Shown: in pieces, positions 34,386 to 45,484 of the stretch
Numbering within the stretch: the first letter of the stretch is position 1
Layout: every line of letters starts with the position of its first letter
NCBI GenBank assembly: GCA_035578175.1
Contig: JAQMRL010000008.1
Coordinates: 87,586,541 to 87,650,540 of the forward strand
DNA length: 64,000 nt
Reading direction: 5' to 3'
Source: Catonia carolina
Taxonomy: Eukaryota > Arthropoda > Insecta > Hemiptera > Achilidae
The notes under the pieces: generated by a model
The model's input: only the letters and a program-made list of their open reading frames with translations
Told to the model about the DNA's origin: nothing
Databases searched by the model: none
Position numbers and translations under genes: made by a program

Positions 34386-35127
34386 ACTCAAAAGTAATTG
34401 AATAAAAAATAAAATAGGCTTTTTAATTTATTAAATTAATTGACCTAAAAATTTTATGCATCAGAAAGTGCATAAATAAATATCGTGGTTGAACTTTATG
34501 TGACTTCGCATAAGCCTATCTAAACTCCCTTATGGGACGTAAACATAAAATTTTATTAATCCCTGCTGAACCACAAGGAAAAAGTTTTAGATTTTAGCTT
34601 TTATAAAAATATTACAAAACTGTAATATTTAGAATATGTTTTTTAATCGTCTGAAATTTAACTTAACATTTTTCTTGATACTTTTTTATGTTTACCTTTT
34701 TACAGAAAAGAAAGCAATAATGTAAGAATGAAAAGAAATTATCAACGTACTCTTGTTTTTCTATTTCCTTCAAGTGAATGTATTTAGATCACGTACTACA
34801 GGGAAAAAGAAACATACAAAAAGTATTGTATTGCAGTCTTCTTGAACAAAAATAAGTTAGGTAATAAAAACACAGTTTAGTTTTTGTAATAACATTTGCA
34901 ATAAACTCTGCTTCTTTAAACGAAACCCATGGTATTCCTTTAAAGAAACTCAATAATTTATTTCAAAAAAGAAGTAAACATCTTTTTTTTATTTTAGTAT
35001 TACCTGTATTGTTATATTATTTTATAGTATTCTAAAGTTTACTTTCTGCAACCAGTTTGAGATTGGTGTATGTACTAGAGATACTTTTGAATTATAACCT
35101 ATTTATAACACTTCTTCCAATGTAAAT
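34386..35127. other. AT-rich spacer, nothing recognised
   Basis: No feature supported. Confidence 0.4.
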
Positions 35128-35388
35128 ATTGAAAAATATAACCTAATTTTAAACCATTCAATGGCCGTAAATTAAAATTAAATGTACGGAAAATTACTAA
35201 TTCACGCTAAACTAGGCTTTAATATAACCTTATTTTAATCGTGAGTGAATCATGAATAAAATAAGATTATGTTTTTTAGGTTAGTTTTTTGTTTATTTCT
35301 AATGTCTAACCTATTACTAATATTAGGTTATAATGTTAGCTTATTACTTGCATTGGTAAGAGAAAGTTTTGTGAGTGTTTCACATTTT
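35128..35388. repeat. Two Rep-B 3' fragments in inverted orientation
   Basis: Bases 35128-35240 read as minus Rep-B (ACGGAAAATTACTAATTCAC, GCTAAACTAGGCTTT). Bases 35243-35388 read as plus Rep-B to TGTGAGTGTTTCAC. The junction is a near-palindrome of ~40 bases around 35226-35268 built on CTTATTTTAATCGTGAGTGA. Confidence 0.75.
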
Positions 35389-35792
35389 TAAATTAATCAT
35401 TATATTTGACCAATTTTGATCCTGTTTTCTTCACAACAGTATCATAAATCGTACCTAAACAGAATTGTTTGTAATAGTTTTTTTATAATTTTCAACCATT
35501 GTTGTAACTTTGTTGATTCTATCATGTAGAATAGGCTACTGTTGTGAAATACCTACATGATTTGAATTATCAGCTTTGAACTACATGTATGAATTACAAC
35601 AAAATATAGCCTGATGGTTTTCTATGAAAATTGAACTCTATTAGGTCTCCTAGAGTTATTTTTGAAAATTTCATTGACTGAATAAAATAAAATGGGCGGT
35701 ATTTGTAATTGCGTAGCTAAGATTAAAAACACCTTTTTACGAATCTGAAGTAGCTGGGAACATAAAATTTCATTACAATGACACATTCAAAA

Positions 35793-36125
35793 ATTTTTTT
35801 TTTTTTTTACTCCTAATTTGTGTATGTTGCAATCTGTTCAATTCAGAACAATAAGCAACCCCATGACCCAATGAGATGAGGATGATGTGTATGACGTGTA
35901 AATGAGATGTAGTCTTGTACAGACCAAGGCCGACCATTCTTGAGAGAGTGTGGTTAATTGAACCCCAACCATCAAAGTACACCGGTAACCACTGTCTAGC
36001 ATTCAAATCCGTATAAAAGTAATTATCTTTACTAGGATTTGAACCAGGAAACCTTCGTCTCCAAAAATCAGCTGTTGAACAGCTGACTCGCAGCGACGCC
36101 TTTACCTCTAGACCAACCCGGTGGG
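35793..36125 (-). mobile_element. SINE-C with poly(A) tail
   Basis: Minus copy. The T run at 35793-35808 is its poly(A) tail, and the head (CCAACCCGGTGGG) ends at 36125. All family landmarks are present, including TCAGCTGTTGAACAGCTGA. The 77-codon minus frame over it is SINE sequence. Confidence 0.9.
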
Positions 36126-36385
36126 TTATTCTAAAATTGTGTTATGAATGTCAACAGTATTTCTGCTATTATAGTTTAGAAAAGTAAAACGTAAGACAGT
36201 TTAACATTTTTAAACAGAGAATATAATTCATTTATAAAAGATATTGATAAACATCCGTTTGGTGTTACTGCAAGTATTTAATTGTGTGGTCCACGTAGAA
36301 TATAAAAATGATTGATGAATAGATCTTTTATTTTAATGGTATGAGTAGGCCCGTAGTACGTCCACGTTTAGAAAGTTGATTGTAA

Positions 36386-36484
36386 CACATTTCTTATTTC
36401 TGATTATTTTTATTTTTTGTCGGAGACATACTTAACTTCATTGTTTTATATTTTGAGGTAGGTCTAGAAGAAGAGACTTAAATA
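36386..36484 (+). repeat. Dispersed direct repeat, copy 1
   Basis: It shares ACATTTCTTATTTCT, CATACTTAACTTC, TTGTTTTAT, TTTTGAGG and AGGTCTAGAAGAA in the same order with 38425-38510, ~2 kb away in the same orientation. Confidence 0.7.
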
Positions 36485-36595
36485 GTATGAGATTCTATTA
36501 ATGGTACCTTTTTATTTGTGAATGTAAATTTAAAAGCCCTCATTGACTGACTGATTTACCCATTAATCACTAGCTAATTCATCAATTACCTAAAA

Positions 36596-36665
36596 CAGTA
36601 GTTCCAAGACGGTGGTACGATTACCACTGATGGTACGTAAGAACGTATCAAGTAGTACGTGAACA
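36596..36665 (+). mobile_element. Possible hAT-type terminus
   Basis: CAGTAGTTCCAAGACGGTGG, then TACCACTGATGGTACG, resemble hAT ends of the CAGTGGTTCCCAAAC...GTGGTACG kind. No partner end or transposase was found. Confidence 0.35.
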
Positions 36666-36987
36666 AATCGACATAACCCTTATTTACAAAATGAAATATA
36701 AATTAATTTCTCACTATATTAAATAGAAATTTTTAAACTAATACTATAGTGAGAGAACGTATTAAAAAACCATTTAAACAACAAGTTAAGAGGTAATGGG
36801 TTCACAGTAGATAGGTTACATTTACATTTAATTAAAAATGGTTGTTTTCTGCGCGGAATAAGCGGTTTGGAGTGTAGCCTAATAAAGTGTTCTGTAGAGT
36901 TAAACCATCAAATCCAGGAAACGCAATAAATCAGTTTATTTAACATAGTACACTTGATGCTAAAAATTAACGCTAGTTTTTAAATAT

Positions 36988-37309
36988 CCCACCGGGTTGG
37001 TCTAGAGGTAAAGTCGTCGCCAAAATCAGCTGTTTAACAGTGATTTTCGGAGACGAAAGTTCCTGGTTCAAATCCTAGTAAAGTTAGTTACTTTTATACG
37101 GATTTGAATACTAGACAGTGGTTACCGGTGTATTTTGATGGTTGAGGTTCAATTAACCATACTCTCTCAGGAATGGTCGGCCTGAGTCTGTACAAGACTA
37201 CACCTCATTTACACGTCATACACATCATCCTCATCTCATTGGGTCATGGGGTTGCTTATTGTTCTGAATTGAACAGATTGCAACGTACACAAATTAGGAA
37301 TAAAAAAAA
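36988..37309 (+). mobile_element. SINE-C, full length with 13-bp target duplication
   Basis: AGTTTTTAAATAT flanks the 322-bp element at 36975-36987 and 37310-37322. The head has A-box-like TTGGTCTAGAGGTAAAG and B-box-like CTGGTTCAAATCC; the tail is AATAAAAAAAAA. It is the best-defined SINE-C here and sets the family limits. Confidence 0.95.
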
Positions 37310-37409
37310 AGTTTTTAAATATATTTTGTTGTCCATTGTTTACTTTTCATAATTTCTGATTATCAATGATATTCAGTTGTTGGCCTACCATATCAGTAAT
37401 TATTTGCCC

Positions 37410-37818
37410 TACAGGCAGGTAAAATATTAAATTATTTGCACTCAATCTGCTAATTCGAGGGCTACAAAACATTGTTCTTTTTCTTATCACATCGTCAGCC
37501 AATTAAATAATTTAAGAATTGACTGAATCATTTATAAACAGAAGAGGTAGATGTGTAAAAGACGCTAGTCAGAGTTATTTCCTGTGAGAGTAATGCATTT
37601 CATTATACAGTCAGCCCCTGTGGTGAATGAAGTGAACGTGTCATTTGCAGGGTGGAAGAAAGATACTTTTTGGAGGGCCTGGTATCCTGATAAACACAGG
37701 TTACTTTTCCACTCAGTGAGGAAGGCAATCGTAAAACACCTCACACCTCGTTTTACTTAGTAAAGCCTCTTGGAGGTTTAAACCTGCCTTTCGGCTGATG
37801 ACCTAAACAACACAACAA
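37410..37818 (+). mobile_element. Rep-A retroposon
   Basis: Plus copy from TGCCCTACAGGCAGG to CTAAACAACACAACAAC. A ~14-base local duplication of AATTGACTGAATCATTTA type lies near 37500-37535. Confidence 0.9.
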
Positions 37819-38424
37819 CATCCAGTTGTACAGCAAACGGTGGGTTAAAACGCAGATTGCGTAGAAAAAAGTAACGGCGAAGAGCGTGATGCGCGGATAT
37901 ATAGTTAGGACAATAGTTTCTGCTGTGAACTCATGATGAAACGAGAATAGGTAACTTGTATGTTACTCTCTGTACAACGATGAGTGTTTGTCACTACTAT
38001 AGCAAACGTTCAACTCGCATGGGTCAGCTGCATTTTAAAGCGCCGTTAGCAATCATTATATAAAACGTCATGATTTTTAACTTAAGTTAAATCCCATTAA
38101 CACAAGTCATTACTAAAATAATTACAAGCCTTAAGTTTAATTTACTTATTAGCGTAATGGATGTGAAACATCTTAACCGTGTAAAACTAAATTTTACCTT
38201 TTAGTTAAACTAGAGACCTTCAATTAGCAGTCTTATATGATATCCTTTGATGGAATAATCACCGTGATATTCAAATTTAATATATATTGTGTGCAGAAAT
38301 TAGTTGTTTGGTCTCTCGTGAGGAGTCAAAGGACTGAACTACTGTTGAACAGGAGAGGAAGTATTGTAATTTTACGCTAATCATAGGAGAAATTTTTAGA
38401 CCATTATATAATTATTATTTTTAA
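37819..38424. other. Spacer, nothing recognised
   Basis: CGGATATATAGTTAGG near 37895 is TATA-like but lacks a following frame. Confidence 0.35.
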
Positions 38425-38510
38425 TACATTTCTTATTTCTTTTTATCGGATGCATACTTAACTTCGTTGTTTTATTTTTGAGGCAGGTAGGTCTAGAAGA
38501 AAGACTTAAA
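38425..38510 (+). repeat. Dispersed direct repeat, copy 2
   Basis: Partner of 36386-36484. Just after it, AGCCATTTA is repeated three times in tandem at about 38532-38557. Confidence 0.7.
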
Positions 38511-38697
38511 TTCATTAAATTTATGGCCTATCAGCCATTTAAGCCATTTAAGCCATTTCTTGCTTACATTTCTAGTAGGTTATATTTTAAGATCACTCCT
38601 GTGAAAATAATTAATAAACCATCTTAAAAAATTAGCGTTTTTTGACTGACCATTAATTTAATCTATTTATACACAGATTATATTTGCATTCTGATAT

Positions 38698-39402
38698 TGT
38701 AACACCTAATCAAGGTTCGTTCGGGATCTGAGTATAATAAATGACAGACTTTGTCTAGACTTATATAACAATTATTTATTGACACAATTAATAATTTATT
38801 TAACTCAAGACTACTAACAAATAAAATTAGATTACTTTATTTAAAATAGTTACATGCCTTAGGATTAAACGAAATTTGAATATAATTAAAAAACTGTCAC
38901 TTAGCAATCAAAACAAGTTATTTCTTTCTACAACTCTCTTTTATCACGCACAGGCGCTATCAATGTAATTCAGAACTTAACGACACTATTTCGAACGGCC
39001 CGACAACACTAAATTTCATTCACAATTCAGGTACAAATTAACTACAAAGGCGCTAACTGTTTTTATACCTGATAGTTTCTCCAGACAACGAGAATCTTAT
39101 AGCACTATCTCCGTTTTACTGGAACGCAGTGGAAGGAATAAAAATAAAAGTTCCTACAAGTTTCAATTTCCGAGAATTTCTATTTCAAAACACTTATCCA
39201 TCGCAATCATTCTTCAGTACACACCATTTCCTAGAATACGCAATTTATTCCCTTAAACCATTTCTAAGATATAATACAATAGCAACCACATAACCATATA
39301 AAATATTATACAATTTTTTTCTCACTCGATCTGAGAATGTTGTTTTACTATATTTTACCTACGTAACAGCATAGACTATGGGTTTGAAATTACGTTGTTA
39401 CA
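38698..39402. mobile_element. Possible solo LTR (TGTAACA...TGTTACA)
   Basis: The 705-base segment starts TGTAACACC and ends TTGTTACA, giving inverted TGTAACA termini with TG...CA ends as in LTR retrotransposons. The flanks (GATAT / GTATT) match only partly as a target duplication. No coding sequence. It may be related to Rep-G, which has the same TGTAAC ends. Confidence 0.4.
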
Positions 39403-40057
39403 GTATTATTTTAACAATTATTTTTTAATGTTATTTTACAATTTTTTTTTTGATAATTAATCATTTGGTTTTTCAGCAACCCACCCGCATACAAACTTAA
39501 ATACAACATTTATACAAGTTAAAATCTTCTGTAAAAAGAAGAAACAAATTGTGTTTTGTTGCCAAATAAATATTTTAATATAATTAAATTTTCTGATCGT
39601 GTAGTTTGATATGAAAACGTCTGTATATTTTCTTTACAATTTCGTTAACCGTTTTGATTTATAGGTCTGTGTAATGTTTCGTTACTACTAACATAATATA
39701 TTGGACAGCCTGTGATAACAAATCTACATAAATTGTGTAATCAGTACCACACAAATACAAATTCCATCACTGTCCGTTCCTCACGTACCACACAACCCAC
39801 CCAGAAGACTTAAAAGGCAATGGAATAGAGACCTTTTGTGAATCATCTTGAGGAACTGCCACTGGTTAACTTTCTCACACAAGAGACAACAAAACCATTT
39901 AATAAAACTATTGACATTATAACTGCTGGTTGCGTTAAAATATTACATAGTGGCAGTTTATTTTTCTCAAATAAAGTAAAAAATTAAAAGTGAAATTAAA
40001 GTGAAAAAAAGTAAAGTACTTGAATTACAGATCCGCTGAAAATCGCGGGAATTGTAA
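39403..40057. other. AT-rich spacer, nothing recognised
   Basis: No feature supported. Confidence 0.4.
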
Positions 40058-40258
40058 TTAAGGCACATTTACACGTGCATGATTTACTAGCGCCAGTGAG
40101 AACTGGTGCCCCAGTAAAATAATGCATGTATTTGTAAACCATTGTTGGCGTCCAAGTTTCAACATGCATGCACAGAAGGAACTTGCATGGAATTTTCTGC
40201 AGCCTTCTGAAATTTTGTCGCCAGTAGTGACGGGCGCGCTACTAAATAAACATTTGCG

Positions 40259-40266
40259 TATATAAA
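40259..40266 (+). promoter_or_regulatory. TATA box upstream of the MADF-like frame
   Basis: TATATAAA, about 140 bases before the ATG at 40408 and inside the Harbinger-like element. The position suits a transcript with a short 5' leader. Confidence 0.45.
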
Positions 40267-40407
40267 CCTTCACCTCGCCAGTAGGCTATTGGCTTACAGA
40301 AGGTGGTAATTTCAAATTGATTTTTCACTATCGTCCGTTATCTATTATTATATATTTTCGTATTGATAGTTTTTTATTTTGCTGTATCTTAAAACGTTAT
40401 TATTAAA

Positions 40408-40584
40408 ATGAGCGACATTTTGAAAAATAAGAAGTGGAGTAGTGATGAAAGCATTAAATTTTTGAAAAAATATGAACAACTTCCTTGTTTGTGGGACGTA
40501 CACTGTTCGTCTTATAAAATCAGACCTCCAAACTATCAAAATAAATGTAACAAATCACTGTTCTGCAAGCTTTCACGAATTTGA
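40408..40584 (+). pseudogene. Truncated MADF-like DNA-binding protein
   Basis: A 58-codon frame starts at an ATG preceded by TTATTAAA. It begins MSDILKNKKW and contains FLKKYEQLPCLWDVH, then SSYKIR. This is the first helix and turn of a MADF domain: Trp10, Phe18, Tyr22, Pro26 and the Leu-Trp-Asp at 28-30, then a Tyr at 36 in the usual YK position. MADF domains are ~80-90 residues, so about the second half is lost. After residue ~44 the reading (NKCNKSLFC) no longer fits the family and soon stops, which suggests a deletion joining the gene to the right terminal repeat. In PIF/Harbinger elements such a protein carries the transposase to the ends. The MADF assignment is from motif pattern only. 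Confidence 0.68.
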
Positions 40585-40718
40585 CACTACACAACAGCAA
40601 AATAAAATGAAACTGGCGCGACAAAAAGCGTTTATTGTGTAAACCTCTACTGGCATGCAAATTAAACTGGCATCCGTACTGGCGACAGCAAATCATTGCC
40701 CGTGTAAATGCGCTTTTA

Positions 40719-41728
40719 GAGTATTTACAGTTAAACTGAGTAACCGGTTCTTTGATTTTGTTGTCAAAGTAAAAGAAAATTTGGAAATGATTTTTATAAA
40801 CTTTCATACTCATATTAAAAAAAACACTTTTTGGGGTATTTTGGAAGAATTCCTCTACTTTGTAATGAAATGATAACGGTTTGTGATTAGTATAGTAATT
40901 TCATTTAACATTGTACAGTTAATTATAAATTAATAGAAATTTGTTTATCTTTTTCTGTTACAGGTAAGTCCTTTTTGACATCCATTAAAAATAATTTATG
41001 TATGACAACGTGTGAAGGTAACAAAACAAATCACTGTACATTTTAATATAAGTTTATAACTTAATAAGCTATAAAATTAAAAATTTTAAAAATAATGTGA
41101 AATTTTAAATTATAAATTTGATCAGTAGATACATAATTTTAATTTAAACTTTTGGAATAATTTTAAGTTTATCTTAAGCACAATACAAAATAATAATGTA
41201 AAAATAACTTTGGTAATATTTTAATTTAAAATTACTATTAAAATTTACTAAGTTTTACTAGTTTCTTTAAATAGTAAAGTTTATTGTACGGCAACAGTAT
41301 ACAAGTAAATTTATGTATTTGTGTTTGTATCTATTAGACAAGTAATAAGTAGTTAACTTGAATTGTCATGCCCAAGCATAGAAATGTTATCTTAAAAAGT
41401 TTCAACATGCGGGTAAAAGTTTCTGATTCCAACTAGAATTGCATTTCAGTGCCGTATTTTTCTTTCATTCATACTATTATAGCTTGTCTTTTGTGTAAAT
41501 TCGCATAATTTTAAATTTTAACTTAAATTCATAAAAACGAAAATAAAATCTGAAATTCAAATTTAATTAAAATATTTCTTGGTATCTGATTAAATTTATT
41601 AAATTTTTAAAGTAAAATTGTATAGTTATTGAATTTAAATGTTAAAATAAAATAATTTGATAATAGAGCTAGGTTTTTGAGGCTTTGAGGTTTACGATTA
41701 GCCTACTATTTGGGGACTCCAATTTCAT
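40719..41728. other. AT-rich spacer, nothing recognised
   Basis: No feature supported. Confidence 0.4.
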
Positions 41729-41732
41729 TTAA

Positions 41733-42232
41733 GGGGGTCTACCTTAATTTTACGCCAACGATTTTTTTGACAAATTTTTTTTGTTCCAAATTTATCTCTA
41801 TTCTTTTCTTTTTAAATTGTTCACATTTTCACATTCTGTGATCTGATAGAGCTTTTATTACTGTAATCTTTATGTAGAATTTTTAAATTAGCTCAGTTAC
41901 ATAAAAATGAAGTAAATTTTTGCTTACTTATTAAAAAAATTATTATGTTCCTTACAAACGATATCTTAAAAAAAAACTTTTTACAGATCGCAGAGCAGAA
42001 TTTTCTTTTTAATTTGGCATATCTTTAAATAAATTTGATTAAATAATAAAAAAGACATGTGCGTTCTAAGATTGCGCTAAAATCTGCCATTTTGGTTTAT
42101 TGTAGGGGTGCGGGTTAATATAAACTTAGAATACTTTTTTTAAATGCTGTTACACATACTATTTTATTGTGCTAAAAATTTTATTGCTTTTAAGTATCAG
42201 TAAAAAATTAAAAATTAAGGAAGACTCCTCCA
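41733..42232. mobile_element. TTAA-flanked non-autonomous element (candidate)
   Basis: TTAA is at 41729-41732 and 42233-42236. The ends are imperfect inverted repeats: GGGGGTCTACCTTAATTTT inward from the left, and GGAGGAGTCTTCCTTAATTT read inward from the right after one extra base. About 500 bases with no open frame. A TTAA target fits piggyBac- or Kolobok-like elements, but TTAA is common in AT-rich DNA. Confidence 0.45.
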
Positions 42233-42490
42233 TTAACTGAATTTTTGTTGATTTAGCTGGTTATTTTTTTTATAATTAAGCTGAAAATGAAAATGTAAAA
42301 AAAGTTTTTAGATAATAATCCAATTTTAGCTTGCGATATCGATTTGGTTAATGCATCTCGGTTGTCAATGCGAACACGGTGAAGAATTGAGATGAATCCA
42401 ACAAAATCACATCATGTTAAATTTAGTACACACAATTAAAACTACCCAATCGTCAATCTTGAAAATGTCAAACTTCCACAAGTTTACTAA

Positions 42491-42674
42491 ATGGTGAATG
42501 AAGTGAAGGTGTCATTTGCAGGTTGTAATGTAGGTGTGTTGTTCAGAGGGCTTGGCATGCTGATAATAATTTTTTTCCACTCAGTGAGGAAGGCAAAAGT
42601 AAACTATCTTACTCCTCATTTTAAGTAAAATTTCTAGAGTTTCAAACCAGCCTTTCGGCTAAACCTAAACAACA
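42491..42674 (+). mobile_element. 5'-truncated Rep-A
   Basis: It starts at ATGGTGAATGAAGTGAAGG, about 215 bases into the family, and runs to CTAAACAACAACTAC. Confidence 0.87.
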
Positions 42675-43439
42675 ACTACATTTATATCATATTTGACTAG
42701 GTCACTTTAACTTTCGCGTGAACAAAAAGTGTGTAGGAAAACAGATTAAAGGAAGAAAAGAGGCGGACGAAATTTAATATTAACGAGCACTTAAGCAAAA
42801 GAGATATTGAGTAACCGAGTTTGTAGGAGCAGTCTACGTGTTCCTTGGTAAAAAGTAAGAGCTATGAAGTAACAAAGGCTTAAAAGTGAAGCAAGGGAGA
42901 TAAAATAGATGAGAGTGTATGGTTTAAGGGTTGAGAGTTGACAAGGGATGTCAGGGGGAATGGAGGAAAACGAAGGGGAAAGGTAAAGTAAAGGCAAGGT
43001 GATTTAAATTTTGTACTCGGAAAGATGTGGAGCGAAGCACGTGCGTGAGTACGTGATATAGTTGTCACATAAATTCAATAACTTATTTTAGACATTGTCT
43101 AAAATCTAAAGCAAACGTATTTGTGTGAATTTCCAACATGTTAGATCTTCTACGTCTACAGTACTGATGTTAACTTCATTTAAAGTAAAGGCATAGCAAA
43201 ATTTTTAGTAGAAAACACTTCGAAAATAAAGGAATTTTATTATCGTCTAACAACGCAAATAAGCGTTAAACTCTTAACGTTCCATTCATGCGTGCTGAAC
43301 TTGAATACTAAAATTTTCTCTGCCAATTCAAGATGATTTTAGGAATTTATCATTCAGCTCGAAAATTAAAGATACTATGAAACAAAAATAAAAAAATTAA
43401 AATTTTATTTAGAACGGTTCTGACACTGTTATATTTGAC
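42675..43439. other. Spacer with a purine-rich plus strand
   Basis: From about 42720 to 43030 the plus strand is strongly biased to A and G (for example AGGGGGAATGGAGGAAAACG near 42953). No gene was recognised. Confidence 0.4.
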
Positions 43440-43476
43440 TTCCCTTTTTTGTCTTTTGTGACCACAATGAATGACT

Positions 43477-44035
43477 TTAGTCAAAATTAGAAAGCTTCTT
43501 CCTTTTCATATTCTTTAGCTTGATGTTTTGCCAGTATGCCCTCATTCGGGCTGATCTTCCTTGCCGAACTTCCTCTGAAACGACCGGTTTCTTCCTGCTT
43601 GAGTTTGTTCTTTTATCTGATTTTGTTTCAAATCTACTTCTCTTATTTCTTAAAATTTTTAATTTTTCTGTTTTATTTTCTAAATCATCGAAAGTTAATC
43701 CGAGTTCGATCATGCCTTCTTTGACCTTTCGCATCCATTCTCCTGAAGTTACCATTGGAAAGAGTTTCTAATCATTTTGTTTAAAATTCTATCTTTAGGT
43801 GTTCTGATAAGATGTCCAAGAAAAGAAATCCTTTTCTTCCTTATTGTATCTGTTAATGGCTTCGTTTTCTTTATAGACTTGTTCGTTTGTTAGAATTCTC
43901 CATTACCCATCTACTTTGTTTTTCTTTCCTATACAGGTTCTTAGGATTCATCTTTCGAGTTTTAGGACATTGTCTATTGCTTTTGTCTTGGTTTAATTCC
44001 CTTGATTATTACATTTTTTGTTCTAATCAAGTCAT
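43477..44035 (-). pseudogene. LINE C-terminal remnant, second RTE-like type
   Basis: Minus-strand reading from about 43860 gives LTDTIRKKRISFLGHLIRTP and KDRILNKMIRNSFQ. A frame change near 43755 leads into EWMRKVKEGMIELGLTFDDL, and SEEVRQGRSARMRAYWQNIK follows before the stop at 43477. This order (IRKKRxxFLGHxxR, then a lysine/arginine-rich RMxxYW end) is the C-terminus of RTE-like LINE proteins. It differs in sequence from the LINE at 29.5-32.8 kb. The region upstream to ~44035 is too decayed to read with confidence. The piece is cut off before the reverse transcriptase core. Confidence 0.75.
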
Positions 44036-44095
44036 TAAGAATGCATGAAGGTTATATCTGGAAAAATTCTTCCTCTATGGAAAGTACTGTGTTTT

Positions 44096-44624
44096 GGGGC
44101 GCCATGTTTTGGGGGTGGCTGTTTTCTCGCAGAAAAATGGTTTTTTTTAAGATTACGGCTTTAATATGCATTTTAGCATAAAAATGTACTATTACAATAA
44201 AAGTTGCAGAGAATTTAAATTCTACAACTTTTTTCAAACATTTTTTTGTATAACACTTAGTTTAGCGGTAGTTAGCGCTTTTTTCACGAAAATGTGTAAA
44301 AATATCGATTTTTTTAAAGATTTCATAGTATGCATTTTAAGTGTATAATAAAATTTATAGAAAACTAATAGATTTACAACTTTTATTTAGGAATTTTTCT
44401 CTACAGGGCCTAGTTTAGCATGAAAGAGTGATTTTCCGTATTTTTAAGCCAAATTGAGGTTCATTTTCGTTTTGCGACTTTAACTCATGTTTAAAATTAG
44501 GTTATATTTATTGAGATTGGTTTTTTGTTTATGTCTAATGTTTTATTACTAATGTTAGGTTATATTGTTAATTTTTTTCATTGGTAAGAGAAAGTGGCGT
44601 GACTGTTTCACACCAGATTTTTAA
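44096..44624 (+). repeat. Rep-B, 3' half
   Basis: It starts at GCGCCATGTTTTGGGGGTGG, contains AAAGTTGCAG / CTACAACTTT near 44200-44230 and ends TGACTGTTTCACACCAGATT. Confidence 0.85.
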
Positions 44625-45484
44625 TTTATCGAATTGTTCGAAAACTAGCGGCATATTAATGCAGTTTCTTATAGCCTACGTTTTATTTCTGTAACAAGTA
44701 CTGTAGTGTAAATTAGAATTATATATTTAATAGTATAACAAAAGGTGAGCAAGAAATAAACGGGTTCAGTTGGTTTGTTATAACATGAATAAATACTATA
44801 GAGAATGTTATCTTGCTTACGTTAGTCATTAAGTTAAAGTGTCCGCAAAGCTACGAAGCTATCATCAACAAAGTTAAACCATTAACCAAAGCGCGTTCAA
44901 CTTGAATACCGAATAAAACCGCAGGAGCGGAGCGTCAGCGTTTAACTAAGAGCTTAGCTCACCGGGTCGGGAAGAGTTAGAGATTGTGATGGTTTAAGAG
45001 CTGTAGGTGCTGTAGAAAATCTATGGTGTGTACTAACCGTGGTACCCTTTCCCTGTCATGAGTAGTATAAACTGGAATTCGACAGTCCTCATCCTACTGA
45101 AACTATTTCTCTCTCAGAAAACGGTAACATCCCCTTTCCTATTCCTATCTAGTCTTTCACTAACTACATATTCAAGTACGGGTTTAGAGGTTTCTGTAGG
45201 ATCAGAACAGATTAACAGCGTTTAATATATTATAACAGTATTAAAACAGGACAAAACAACTCTTAATAAGTTTAACGAATATAGTAATTACTTTAAACTT
45301 ACTATTTAATACTTATTTAATTCATCTACTTTACTTTAACACCGCATTATAATTTTCACTCTGTAATTTAAATTTTCTATTTAAAAAGAACCATAATTTT
45401 ATATTACGGTTCTTAGGAAGTTATAACTATTTCAAATTAACTATTTTAATACACTTCATTAAATTTTAACTTTGAACACTTCCT
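44625..45484. other. Spacer, nothing recognised
   Basis: Bases 44880-45180 are somewhat GC-richer than the surroundings. No frame or known motif. Confidence 0.35.

Larger units (their letters stand above)
40061..40715 (+). mobile_element. PIF/Harbinger-like element with TTA target duplication
   Basis: The 655-base element has imperfect ~40-base terminal inverted repeats: AGGCACATTTACACGTGC at the left, AAGCGCATTTACACGGGC read inward from the right, each then continuing TGATTT...CGCCAGT. TTA lies on both sides (40058-40060 and 40716-40718), the 3-bp TWA duplication typical of PIF/Harbinger elements. That superfamily often encodes a MADF/Myb-like DNA-binding protein beside its transposase, and a truncated MADF-like frame is inside. 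The transposase is missing, so this is a deletion derivative. Confidence 0.78.

Noticed and set aside
35773..36006. 77-codon minus frame, similar to 56541-56741
   Set aside because: Both lie in SINE-C copies in the same position.
42791..43068. Proline/serine/leucine-rich minus frames of 62-68 codons
   Set aside because: They are the complement of a purine-biased tract; composition alone explains them.
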